Shown here in pieces: positions 47,853 to 58,419 of a DNA stretch of 64,000 nucleotides. Each line of letters begins with the position of its first letter. Position 1 is the stretch's first letter. This DNA is from Scilla litardierei (taxonomy: Eukaryota; Streptophyta; Magnoliopsida; Asparagales; Asparagaceae): positions 204,015,641-204,079,640 of the forward strand of contig CM061139.1 of NCBI GenBank assembly GCA_030789695.1. Reading direction: 5' to 3'. The translations under genes and the position numbers were made by a program. Below the pieces are notes generated by a model that made no database searches, was not told the DNA's origin, and saw only the letters and a program-made list of their open reading frames with translations.

Positions 47853-50712
47853 TTAAATGTTCGGCATTCCAAGGATGGTTGCCAATTTGTAAGTAGCCGG
47901 TCCGAGCACATCAATGACTTGATATGGACCTTCCCATTTCGCAGCAATCTTTCCTTGGCGGACGATCTCGGGGGGGGGGGGGGGGGGCATAAATGGCATT
48001 GTTCAGGGCAAGATCGCAGGTCCGAAATATCCTTCCTTTGAAGCGAGCATTGTAGTGTCAGGCTACATGCTGCTTTTGTTTGATGAGGGTCGTCAGAGCT
48101 TGGTCTTGTACTTCGTCCATGAGCTTCATATTGAGAGTTAGGCCTTCAAGGTTCCCTTCTTCTTCGAAGTACTTGATCCTCAAGGATTCTTCACCTATCT
48201 CCACAAGGACAATGACCTTTGACTCATATGCAAGCATGAAAGGACTTTGACCAGTTGCAGCTTTGTAAGTCGTCATGTATGACCAAAGTATGCTCGGAAG
48301 CTCGTCGGGCCATGAACCCCGGGCCTCCCTGACTTTCTTATTCAAAGGCTCTAGAATGCATTTGTTTGTAGCTTCAGTCATGCCGTTGCTTTGAGGATGT
48401 GCCGCAGAGGTGAAGTGCAATCGATCCCCCACTCAGAGCAGAATTCATTAAAATTGGAGCAGTCGAATTGCTTCCCATTGTCGGTCACTATGGACCGAGG
48501 TATTCCAAAGCGGCATATGATCGACTTACATATGAAGTTCGACATATCTTTCCAAGTGACGCAGGCCAGTGGTTCAGCTTCAATCCATTTGGTAAAATAA
48601 TCCACGGCGACGACTAGAAACTTCTTCCCTCTCTTCGCCAAAGTGAAAGGTCCCAGAAGGTGGAGCCCCCATTTCGCGAACGGGACTGGGCTAATGATGG
48701 GGACCAACTCAGCTGGTGGAGCAAAAGAGTGTTTGAAGAACTTTTGACACTCTTCACACTTTTGTACATATGCTGCTGCATCAGCATCCATAGTTGGTCA
48801 GTAATAACCTTGTCTGATCGCCTTTAACATGATCGTCCTTCCACCATAGTGATTTACACAAAGGTAGGCCGCCTCAATGGGCCCTAGGCACTTTAAATAA
48901 GGTAGCACATCATGCTTAGCACATCTTCTCCGGTACAGGACACCTTCGTAAAAAGCGTATTTTAATGCATGCCTTTCAAACTTCTGAGCTTCTTCCTTTG
49001 ATTCCGGCCGTTCAGCATCTCTGAGGTATTTGAGATCGGATCCATCCATGTTGCCCCCTGATTGATGCAGAGCAGTTCGTCTTCGGTGGTGCTCAGGATC
49101 AATAGGTTCTCAATAAAGATGGATCTACCTAACTCAATTGGCGACGAGGAAGTCAACTTCGAGAGTGCATCAGCTCTGACATTGTTCGCCCGCGACATGT
49201 GCTGGACTTTAGCATATTTAAAGTTTGCAAGTTCGGCTTTCGTAGCATGAAGATATCTCTTCATCATCTCCTCCTTGGCTTTGTAAGTATCCTGTAATTG
49301 GTGAATCACGAGTCGGGAGTCGTTTACCAAATGCACATGATGAGCTCCAAGGGCTCGGCATAATTTCAGTCCATTGAGCGATTCCACAAATTCGGCAACA
49401 TTGTTGGTCACCGTTAAGTTGAATCAGAAATCGTATTCCACAATACTCCCATTAGAAGTGCGTATAACAATCCCTGCTCCGCTACCCGATTTGGAGGATG
49501 ACCCGTCTACGTACACCACCCATTCCATATCTTCCTTCCATGACGATGTTGATGGATCTTCAACAACTTGCACCCGTGGATGAAGTTCGTCAATCAGGCC
49601 GGATGGCACCTCTCCTTCTGGGGGCTCCATGGTGCACTCATCGACGAAGTCCGCCAAAACTTTCCCTTTGATCGTTGTCCTCGGCTTGTGATGTATATCG
49701 AATTCACTCAACTCGACGCTCCTATTAAGCATCCGTCCGGATCTATCCAATTTCGATAAATCCCTCTCAAGCTACGAATCTGTCAACACAAAAATAGTGT
49801 GAGCTTGAAAATATGGCCGGAGCCTTCTTGCTGTGGTAACGAGGCAATAAGCCGGCTTCTCAATTTGGATGTAAGGAGTCTCAGTTTCTCGGAGCACTCT
49901 ATTAGTGTAGTAGACCGGTTGATGGACGTTCCCTTCTTCTTTGATCAATACCAAGCTTATTGCTTCTTGGGTGACGACGAGGTACAAGCTGAGCAGGTCT
50001 CCTTCATTGGGCTTCTCTAGCAAGGGGGGACTCTGAAGGTTGTTTTTCAAATCGGCAAAGGCTTTAGCACACCCTTCGTCCCAATCGACGAGCTTCCTTT
50101 CTCCTTTCATTTGGCTCAACGCTTTCCTCATGATCTTGAAGAACGGAAGGGATTTCTCGGCTGATTTCGAGAGGAACGGTCTAAGAGCTGTGATTCGCCC
50201 GTTCAGCCTTTGGAGATCTCTGATCATATTTGGCTCCTGCATATTGGTAAGTGTGGCGATCTTATCGGGGTTAGCTTCAATACCTCGATTTGCGATCATG
50301 AAGCCGAGGAATTTTCCTGATTTGACGCCGAATGTACATTTTGACGGGTTCAGCCGTAGGTTGTGACTCTGAACTTTATCAATCCACCGAGTGCCTAGAT
50401 TTGACGAGCATGTCATCAACGTAAACCTCTAAATTTCTCTCGGTTTGATTTTGGAAAAGTTTGTTGACCATTCGTTGAAAAGTGGCCCTTGCATTTTTCA
50501 CTTCGGATGCCATCTAGATTTATTTATAGCCAAAAAAAGTATCCATGAAGCTGAGGAGTTCGTATCATGAGGCATTATCCACCAAATGATCTATCCAAGG
50601 TAACAGATTGCTGTCTTTTGGGCAGACATTGTTCAGATCGGTGAAGTCGACACACTTCTGCCATTTCTTGTTGGACTTCTTCACCGTCACTACATTAGCA
50701 AGCCATTCTGGG
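47853..50712 (-). pseudogene. Tat element Y pol, copy 1 (RT part, RNase H, second RNase H, integrase)
   Basis: Minus-strand Ty3-gypsy pol of Tat type. Order: RT fragment (WLANVVTVKKSNKKW, CVDFTDLNNACPKDS, VYVDDMLVKS) with a central RT gap; RNase H (to 49752); a second, archaeal-type RNase H (WVVYVDGSSSKSGSGAGIV); then integrase with HX..CX2C (CEECQKF), VDYFTKW, TDNGKQF and TEATNK, and a GPY segment (KWEGPYQVIDVLG) ending at 47853. Two RNase H domains are a Tat hallmark. Stops at 49424 and 48798 and a frameshift near 48425 kill it. The first two stops recur in copy 2, so they predate the duplication. Confidence 0.9.
47970..47987. repeat. Homopolymer G run in Y pol
   Basis: Eighteen G residues within the C-terminal part of the integrase pseudogene. 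They would encode a Pro run and are probably a slippage expansion after the gene died. The exact count may be unreliable. Confidence 0.9.
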
Positions 50713-51144
50713 TAGGGATGGCAGTAATGGCCTGACCCGACTGGCCCGACCCGACCCGGCCCAGTTTTGACCCGGCCCGCCCGGCCCGAAGACGGGTCAG
50801 GCCAAGCTTGGGCTTCGTTTGCGGCCCGGCCCGCCCCGGTAAACTATAGAAGTTCTAAAAAACCTTACTATTTTGATGCGAATCATGTGGCCAGTCCATA
50901 ACTTATAACTCATACTCTGTTCCACTGTTCTCCTAATTGATCCAATTCCCAATTCCAAATTACCAAATATATCACAATTCTCCCAGTTTTGAAATAAAAA
51001 TTTTGTTTTGGATTCATAGGGATGGTAGTAATGACCAAACCCAACCGGCCCGACCCAGCCCGACCCGGTTTTGGTAAGAAGTGACCCACCCCGCCCCGGC
51101 CCGAGACCCGCCCTGCCCCGACCCGTAGACGGGATGGGACAAGC
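48464..51144. repeat. 2681-bp direct repeat A1 (Y pol plus MITE fragment)
   Basis: Left copy of a 2681-bp sequence repeated at 58420-61100 with a constant offset of 9956 and no indel. About 20 substitutions are visible by eye (about 0.7%). It starts CGAATTGC and ends inside a MITE at GGGACAAGC, where the truncated Tekay element begins. Confidence 0.97.
50713..51144. mobile_element. hAT-like MITE, truncated copy in A1
   Basis: Left 432 bp of the MITE that is complete at 60669-61146. Its missing right end is replaced by Tekay sequence. GC-rich GGCCCGACCC words fill both arms. Confidence 0.75.
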
Positions 51145-51266
51145 AGGTCCTTCTGTAACTGCGATTTTTGGAATAGCGATAATAATATTTGAATGTCCAA
51201 TAAATTGAGTTCGACGTCCGAGTCATAAGCTATGAGTCTAATCTGATTCGTTTTCTGTGTCACTAG

Positions 51267-52398
51267 ATGGCAGGAAGACGTTTCACCCGTGGTGGGGGTA
51301 GTGGCGCGGTCCCTCATGATGAGGAGCCTGAGCGGGAACCCACCAGCGGTGAGATGATGCGGATGATGATCCAGATGATGCAAGTGCAGCAGGGCGTGCT
51401 CCTGCAAGTCCAGAATGCTCCACTTGCTCGAGCTGCCCGGGCTCTTCCGGATGCCCCTCGCTCTGAGCCAGGAGCGAAGCAATTTCGGGAGCTGGGTCCC
51501 GCATATTTTGATGGTTCTGAGGGTCCTCTGGCTGCCGATGAGTGGATTCGGAACATCGAGGACAATCTGAAGATGGCCAAGATCACCCCGGCTGGATGGG
51601 TTGATTTGGCGAAGAGGCAACTCAAGGATAATGCTCGGAATTGGTGGGATGCGGAAGAGAAGATGTTGGTGGAGCCGATCGTCTGGGCTACCTTCAAGGC
51701 CAGATTTGAGGGTGAGTTCTTCCCGAAAGCTGCCAGGGAGGAGATGCTGCAGCGTTTTATCGATTTGAAGCAAGGGAACTCGTCGGTGGACCTATATCAC
51801 CAAGAGTTCATGAGGCTGAGTCGGTTTGCACCAAAGATGGTGCAGGACGCTGAGGAGAAGGCTCAGAGGTTCCTGCAGGGGCTTGCTTCGGAGCTCCAGA
51901 GTTTTGTGACCTCCTCTGACCGGGAGTCTTATCAGAAGGTTTTGGTAGCAGCTAAGAGGCAGGAGCTGCTCGTGAACCAGAGGAGGGGGTCTGTTGTTGG
52001 TGCTGGGAAGAGGCCTGTGGAACAGGCGAGAGCTGTGGTTAGACCTGGATTCAGGCCTAATCAGTCTGCTCAGTTTAAGAGGCCAGGAGGGCCTATTCTG
52101 AAGTCTTGCCATTTCTGCGGCAAGCCTGGCCATATCAAGGATCAGTGTCGGAAGTTTTTGGGCCAGTGTCTGGTTTGTGGTGATGCTTCCCATGCCGCGA
52201 AGGATTGTCGGCATGCGAATCAGCTGCGGAGGGCTCCTGTTGCAGCACAGTCGTTGCAGCAGCGAGCGTCTGTTCCTGCTGGACGTGGAGCAGCACTTGT
52301 TCCACAGGGACAGGCTTTTCGGCAGGCTGTTCCGCCGAGAAGGCAGGCTTTTCTGATGACCGCTGCGGAGAGCGAGGCTGTGGATGAGGTTATCGCAG
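51267..52398 (+). CDS. gag: Tekay Gag (nucleocapsid/capsid)
   Basis: Structural protein of the virus-like particle. The start ATG at 51267 follows an acceptor-like CACTAG. The capsid-type Gag core (FDGSEGPLAADEWI..., residues 81-240, with LKMAKITPAGWVDLAKRQL and NWWDAE) is the plant retrotransposon gag domain. Two CCHC zinc knuckles follow at residues 281-294 and 301-314, both CX2CX4HX4C. A basic and Gln-rich tail leads to VDEVIAG, where a GT donor begins (52399). If the RNA is not spliced, translation ends at TGA 52437-52439, giving a 390-residue Gag. If it is spliced, Gag continues in frame into protease. Confidence 0.92.
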
Positions 52399-52512
52399 GT
52401 AATCCTCAATCTAGCTGTTACTTTCCTGGCTGGTTTTGATTGTTAGATTGTGTTGTTTGCTTGAATATGGTTGTTTGCTAGATTAGGGTTTGATTGTTAA
52501 TTGCTTGATTAG
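52399..52512 (+). other. Apparent 114-bp intron between gag and pol
   Basis: GT-AG interval from GTAATC to TTGATTAG, T-rich, with four in-frame stops. Its length is a multiple of three. Joining 52398 to 52513 gives [18 protein letters not shown], the uninterrupted order usual for this family. Unspliced RNA would give Gag only. Confidence 0.75.
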
Positions 52513-54932
52513 GGGTGGTTTTGGTTTGCACATTTCCTGCACGAGTCCTCTTTGACTCTGGTGCATCGATGTGCATTATTTCTCGGAGCTTCGTGGAGAG
52601 GCATTCCTTGTCGACGTCCCCTCTTCCCAAGAGTTGGAATATCGTTACAGGGAATGGCGTGGTCTCGGTGCATCGTGGTTGCAATTCTTGCTCTTTGGTG
52701 GTTTGTGGACATGAGCTTTTCGCTGATTTCATTGTCCACGACATCATCAACTATGATGCAGTTCTTGGGATGGACTGGCTTGCGAGCTTCTACGCTACGA
52801 TTGACTGCAGGAGGAAGAAGGTGGTGTTCGAGATTCCCGGACATCCAGTATTTGAGTTCAGTCGTGGTAGCCGTTCGCTTGGTCCTGTCAGATTTCGGGC
52901 CAGGCCGGTGGAGGCTGTGGCAATGCAGATGGAGCTGGAATGGCCAGCTGTGGTGCGTGATTTTGGCGACGTCTTCCCCGAGGAGATGTCTGATTTACCG
53001 CCTGATCGGGCCTTGGAATTTTCTATTGATCTTGTTCTAGGTGCGCAGCCGATTTCGAAGGCGCCGTATCGTATGGCACCTGCAGAATTGGAGGAGTTAC
53101 GGAAGCAGTTGGATGAGCTTTTGCAGAAGGGTTATATTAATCCTAGCGTGTCTCCGTGGGGAGCACCGGTGTTGCTGGTGAAGAAGAAGGATAGTTCGCG
53201 TCGCATGTGCGTGGACTATCGGGAGTTGAATGCGGTGACCATTAAGAATAAATACCCGTTGCCTCGCATCGATGATATTTTTGATCAGCTTGGAGGTTCG
53301 AGGGTGTTTTCTAAATTGGATTTGAGGAGTGGTTACCATCAGTTGAAGGTGAAGAAGGGAGATGTTCCGAAGACAGCGTTCAGGACGAAGTATGGACACT
53401 ATGAGTTCGTGGTTATGCCTTTCAGCGTAACTAACGCGCCCGCAGTTTTCATGAATCTGATGAACCTGATTTTCTACGAATTTTTGGATAAGTTTGTCGT
53501 TATCTTTATTGACGACATTCTGATCTATTCGAAGTCGGAGGAAGAGCATGCCTCGCACTTAAGGACGGTGTTGGAGATCTTGAGGAAGCATCTGTTGTAT
53601 GCTAAGTTTTCGAAGTGCGAGTTTTGGCTGGATCGAGTTGCTTTTCTCGGGCATGTGGTGACTGGTGATGGTATTTCAGCGGATCCCGAGAAGATTATGG
53701 CCATCAGGGAGTGGCCTGTTCCGTCGTCTGCGTCTGAGATTCGGAGTTTCCTTGGACTTGCTGGTTATTATCGACGATTCATTAAGGACTTTTCTCGTAT
53801 TGCTGAGCCGATGACCAGGTTGACGCGGAAGGATGTTGCTTTTGTTTGGTCGGGTGATTGTGAGTGTGCTTTTGGTATTCTGAAGGAGAGGTTGACGACT
53901 GCCCCTATTCTTGTTGTGCCTGATCGCAGCGGTGGATTTGAGATCTTTTGCGATGCTTCTGGCAAGGGTCTCGGTTGTGTGTTGCATCAGCACGGGCATG
54001 TTGTGGCGTATGCGTCTCGTCAGCTTAAGGTTCATGAGAAGAATTACCCGACGCATGATTTGGAGTTGGCTGCCGTTGTGTTTGCTCTTAAGATTTGGAG
54101 GCACTTCCTGCTGAGTGAGAAAGTGAAGATTTTCACCGATCACAAAAGCTTGAAGTATATTTTCACTCAGAAGGAGCTCAACATGCGACAGCGTCGATGG
54201 TTGGAGCTTATGGCATATTATGAGATTGATTTGCAGTTTCACCCTGGCAAGGTGAATGTGGTTCCGGATGCTTTGAGTAGGCTTCCAGCGGTGATGATTT
54301 TGACCTCGCAGTGGAGATTGCAGCAGGATTTTTGCGAGTCTGGCGTGGAGATTGTTCTTCCTGGAGAGGCTTCGTCGTTGATGTACATGCAGGTACAGTC
54401 GACGATCGTGGATCGGATTAAGGCTGGCCAGGCTGAGGATCTGAAGTTGGTGAGGATTCGGGAGCAGGTGGAAGCCGGTCTGCGGACTGACTTTTTGATT
54501 CATGAGGATGGCTCGTTGAGGTTCGGAGCTAGGTTGTGTGTGCCAGCTGGGGATATCAGAGAGGAGTTGATGGTGGAGGCACACAGTTCGCTGTATTCTG
54601 TGCATTTTGGTGGCACCAAGATGTACCAGGATCTTCGTCTGAATTATTGGTGGCATGGTATGAAGAGGAGTGTGGCTCGGAGTGTAGCCAAGTGCTTGGT
54701 TTGCCAGCAAGTGAAGGCGGAGCATCAGCGTACGGCCGGGTTGCTACAACCGCTTCCGATTCTGGAGTGGAAATGGCAACACATCACTATGGATTTCGTG
54801 ACTGGACTACCTCGGAGTCCGAAGCAGAATGACGCGATTTGGGTGATCGTAGATCGATTGACCAAATCTGCGCACTTTATTCCGTTCCGAGTGGGACAGT
54901 CCACTGAGGCGCTAGCGAGGAGATATATGGAG
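52513..54932 (+). CDS. pol: Tekay Pol part 1: protease, RT, RNase H, integrase N-terminus
   Basis: Continues Gag in frame after the 114-bp interval. Counting from GTG 52515: aspartic protease DSGA at residues 14-17; reverse transcriptase from about 180 ([16 protein letters not shown]) with FIDD at 331-334 inside [13 protein letters not shown]; RNase H with [13 protein letters not shown]; then integrase HHCC ([11 protein letters not shown]...CLVCQQVK) and the first catalytic Asp in ITMDFVTG. It ends at RRYME, codon boundary 54932, where the second GT donor starts. The 824-codon frame that runs past this point merely reads into the intron. RT, RNase H and integrase residues look intact. Confidence 0.92.
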
Positions 54933-55003
54933 GTAAAATTCTTTTACTCTCCGTTTTATTTCCTTTTCCTAGTTTGGATAGTGATGTAACGTGAATCGTG
55001 CAG
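54933..55003 (+). other. Apparent 71-bp intron inside integrase
   Basis: GT-AG interval from GTAAAATTC to CGTGCAG, pyrimidine-rich, phase 0. It shifts frame (71 is not a multiple of three) and contains a stop (TAA, 54987-54989). Removal joins RRYME to EVVRLHGVP, the normal integrase spacing. It falls between the first and second catalytic aspartates. Confidence 0.75.
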
Positions 55004-56089
55004 GAGGTTGTGCGACTTCATGGAGTCCCCGTGAGTATCGTGTCTGACAGAGACACGAGGTTCACATCTCAGTTCTGGCAGAGTTTGCAGAAGAGCTTGG
55101 GTACGCGTCTGAGTTTCAGCACGGCGTACCATCCGCAGACGGATGGCCAGTCCGAGAGGACGATTCAGATTTTGGAAGACATGCTGAGGGCGTGCATGTT
55201 GGATTTCAAGGGTTCGTGGGAGGACCATCTGCATTTGGTGGAGTTCTCTTACAACAACAGCTTCCAGGCGAGTATTGGCATGGCGCCTTTCGCCGCTCTT
55301 TATGGGAGGAAATGTCGATCGTCATTGAGTTGGGATGACGTTGGTGATCGGGAGTTGTTGGGACCTGAGATGATCGTGGAGGCCGTGGATATCGTCAGGA
55401 ATATTCGGGAGAGGTTGAGGATTGCTCAGGACCGTTTTAAGCATTGGGCGGATGCTAAACGTCGTCCTTTGGAGTTTCAGCCGGGCGACCATGTGTTCTT
55501 GAAAATTTCCCCGAATCGTGGTGTGATTCGTTTCGGGAAGCATGGGAAGTTGAGCCCGCGATACATTGGACCGTTTGACATTTTGGAGAGGGTTGGCGAG
55601 GTAGCTTATCGCTTGGCCTTGCCGCCATCTTTGGAAGGAGTTCACAATGTTTTCCATGTGTCGCAGCTTCGTCGATACATTAGCGATCCGTCTCATGCGG
55701 TAGATTTTTCGGAGATTACCGTTCGCCCCGATATGACGTATGACCAGCATCCAGTGCAGATTCTGGACAGGCGTCAGAAATCGCTTCGGAACAAGATTGT
55801 CAATCTTATGAGGGTGATGTGGCGACACGGCTCACCTGGAGAGTCTACTTGGGAGAATGAGGGTGAGATGCGAGAGCGTTTCCCACTTTTGTTTCCGGCT
55901 CGTGAGTATTCGGAAATTCCGAGGACGGAATTTTTCTTAAGTTGGGGAGGATGTAACGACTGCTTTTCATGTATCTGGATTTATTATAATATAATATATG
56001 TTTTGGTGGATTTTCTCCTCTTGTGTGGTTTTCGTCTCCGTAGCTTTCGTTTTCGATCGATTCGTCGTATTTTCTCGTTCCTTCCTTAG
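55004..56089 (+). CDS. pol: Tekay Pol part 2: integrase core and chromodomain
   Basis: Completes integrase: second catalytic Asp in [10 protein letters not shown], Glu in DGQSERTIQ, then the GPY segment ([19 protein letters not shown]) and a C-terminal chromodomain ([16 protein letters not shown]..., with a [13 protein letters not shown] tail). Chromodomains of chromoviruses target heterochromatin. The frame does not stop before the PPT; it reads through it and 138 bp into the 3' LTR to a stop at 56087-56089, adding about 50 residues with no domain. That read-through is unusual and may be a lost stop. Confidence 0.9.
   Translation, partial: EVVRLHGVPVSIVSDRDTRFTSQFWQSLQKSLGTRLSFSTAYHPQTDGQSERTIQILEDMLRACMLDFKGSWEDHLHLVEFSYNNSFQASIGMAPFAALYGRKCRSSLSWDDVGDRELLGPEMIVEAVDIVRNIRERLRIAQDRFKHWADAKRRPLEFQPGDHVFLKISPNRGVIRFGKHGKLSPRYIGPFDILERVGEVAYRLALPPSLEGVHNVFHVSQLRRYISDPSHAVDFSEITVRPDMTYDQHPVQILDRRQKSLRNKIVNLMRVMWRHGSPGESTWENEGEMRERFPLLFPAREYSEIPRTEFFLSWGGCNDCFSCIWIYYNIIYVLVDFLLLCGFRLRSFRFRSIRRIFSFLP
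55938..55951 (+). other. Tekay polypurine tract
   Basis: AAGTTGGGGAGGA immediately before the LTR start TGTAACGAC. It overlaps the end of the pol frame. Confidence 0.85.
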
Positions 56090-58419
56090 GATTGTCGATT
56101 TCGAAGTGTGTCACTCGTGACGGACTTCATAACGGTCGTATCTAACTATTAGATCAAGCCTAGGAGTCTTAGGAATCGATCCCGGGGCCCCGCGCTCCGT
56201 ATCGGAACTTTTTGTGCTCATTAGCCGGTATAAGAAGGGGCACCGACCGACTAGATGACGATCCAGTCGGTCGGCAATCCTTCTTGGACCGACTAGTTGG
56301 CTTTCTAAAATTATTCAGGAGTTACTGTTTATCGTTAGTCGGTCTAAGAACGTTGGTTGACCGACTAGGTTGCAAACTAGTCGGCCAGCAATGCTTCTTT
56401 AACCGACTAACTCATCATCTAAATTTTAGTTGAGTTACTGTTTACTCTTAGTCGGTCTAAGAACGTTCATCGACCGACTAGATGCTAAACTAGTCGATCA
56501 GTATTTGTTCATGGACCGACTAACTCTAAAATCCTATTTTCGTTCAGGAGTTACTGTTTGCACTTAGTCGGTCTGCGTTGGTCGACCGACCGACTAGTTG
56601 CCAAACTAGTCGGTCAGTGGTTGCTCTTTGACCGACTAACCAGTGTTGAAACCCTAATTTCTGGGCAGCCGCCAGCCCATCCTATTTAAACCCAACCCAA
56701 ACGTTTTCTTCTTCCCCAACACGACCCAAAACCCTAAAATCTTCCCCCTTGAGCCCCCATCTTCCTCCAAGCTTCATTTCTCCATTCCAAGCCCTAGAAT
56801 CATCATCCAAACCATCCATTCACTCTATCTACCTCTCATCTTCCCCAAAATCTCACCAAAATCCATCAAAATCCCCAAATCCCCCAAAACCCTAGTTTCC
56901 CCAAACTTCTCCAATCTTTTCCAGATCTGATCCTAGGGTTCCCCGGAGTGTTTCTTCCGCCTCCTCTCGGTAAGAAATCGATCTACCGTTGTTTTCATAA
57001 CCTATTTATATTTTTATGAAACCCTAATATAATTTCATGTTGTTTGATGATTGTTCCCCCAAAACAGCGATTTCCCCGTAGATTGGCATCCGTGTGACGA
57101 AGTAGTCGCCATCCCCGGTGCTAGGCAAGTGAAACTTGCCACTTAGGGTTTAGGCCATGTTTTAGGCCATTTGCTTGTTGTAGGCGTAAAAGAGGCTAGG
57201 CGACGAAATGATACTCGCCTAGGCGCAAATTGGGGAACTAGCTTGACAACGAAGCTAGTTCCGACATTTAGCATGTTGCACCATTTCCATGTCATGTTTA
57301 CTTTCCATTAACGGTACGCAAGTTAAATGTCATGTCATTGCATTCTTTAAGTGTTTCTGTGATTGCGTAGCTTTGCTACAATGCTTGTGTTCCTAGCTCG
57401 TGTTCCAGAAGCGGGCCATGTGTTGGTTGATAGCCAATGCCCGAATTGCGTGTTCCCGGCTAGGTGCACCCCTACGCCAAATGTTTAAGAATGCGAGCTC
57501 ATGTGCGGGGCAACCCCAGGCTCACTAGCTGAGCTCATTGTGCGGGGACCCTGGCTCCATTACGTGTGGGTATTGGGGGTAAGAGTTAAGCGACCAATCA
57601 ACTGGGAGTCTGCCCGATCAGCAACTGCAGTGGTAAGGCGTAAACTCTTGGGTTTGGGGTAGTTGTTAAGCGGCCAATCAGCGAATGTGAAACCATTCAG
57701 CTGTAAGGCGTAAACATCTACAAACAACGTGAATAGTGAATTGATTGAGATTGATAGTAGCATGGCTACTCTTGCCTTGTCTTGTCTTGTCCCGATGATT
57801 GTTCTCTTGTACAAATTGTCTTGCCATGTCTCGTTTGTGCACTCATGCTATAAATGCCATGTCATGCATACTAAACTGCTAGGTTGCTAGTTGTCTTACT
57901 TTCAGTTTCCTTGCCCAAGTCTTTTAGACTTGCTGACATGTGCCCCTTTACTCTTTTGGGTGACACATGTTAGATCTTGAGCCCGAGTACCTTGTTGAGG
58001 ACGAGGTGTTTGCTGACGCCGAGCCCGAGCTTGTGTTTGACGGGGAGTACGTGGACACTGGGGACCAGTCCTAGTGTCCTCGTTGTGTTTTACTTTTGTT
58101 AGACAGTTGTTTTGTTATCGGTGCGTAGCACCTATACTTTGTTGTTGTTGTTGCTTTTGTTGGCCTTGTTCTGGGCCTTTAGACTCTTCTCTTTTAGCCT
58201 GGTGGCTTTTCTGGATGTTGGACTTATTTTCTTGTTGGACAATTTATGAGATGTGAGATTTCATTTCAGTCTCTGCTTGTGTTATTATTGTTATTCCGTT
58301 GTGGTTACAGGGACCTGCTTATGTATTTTTGACGCTTATCGGGTTTGGGGGCTTCACAGCTCCACTCTCGTGCGGACCTTTTCACGTCTGCCTCCATTTT
58401 AGGGAAGCGGGTCGTGACA
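55952..58419 (+). repeat. Tekay 3' LTR, 2468 bp
   Basis: Starts TGTAACGACTGC and ends GGGTCGTGACA. U3 carries the 115-bp repeats (56210-56640). A TATA-like TATTTAAA lies at 56683-56690, then a pyrimidine-rich leader with a donor-like TCTCGGTAAGAAATC (GT at 56970). It is followed by CGAAT, the first five bases of A2, which is the expected TSD. Confidence 0.9.
56210..56640 (+). repeat. U3 repeats with inverted GACCGACTAG motifs
   Basis: About three and a half units of 113-116 bp, marked by GTTACTG at 56321, 56434 and 56550. Each has GACCGACTAG and its inverse CTAGTCGGTC, separated by about ten bases. They lie just upstream of the TATA box, as enhancer repeats would. Confidence 0.85.

Larger units (their letters stand above)
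51145..58419 (+). mobile_element. Tekay-type chromovirus lacking its 5' LTR, 7.28 kb
   Basis: Ty3-gypsy chromovirus with gag, protease, RT, RNase H, integrase and chromodomain, then PPT and a complete 2468-bp 3' LTR (55952-58419). The LTR's outer end (GTCGTGACA) meets the target cleanly at 58419/58420. The other end stops 122 bases upstream of gag, with no PBS or 5' LTR. The flanks are the 2681-bp direct repeats A1 and A2. Coding sequence has no disabling mutation apart from two GT-AG intervals that behave as introns, so the copy is young. Confidence 0.93.

Noticed and set aside
53676..54725. 349-codon minus-strand frame and other frames opposite Tekay pol
   Set aside because: Shadows of the intact plus-strand pol; no domain, and their layout follows pol codon usage.
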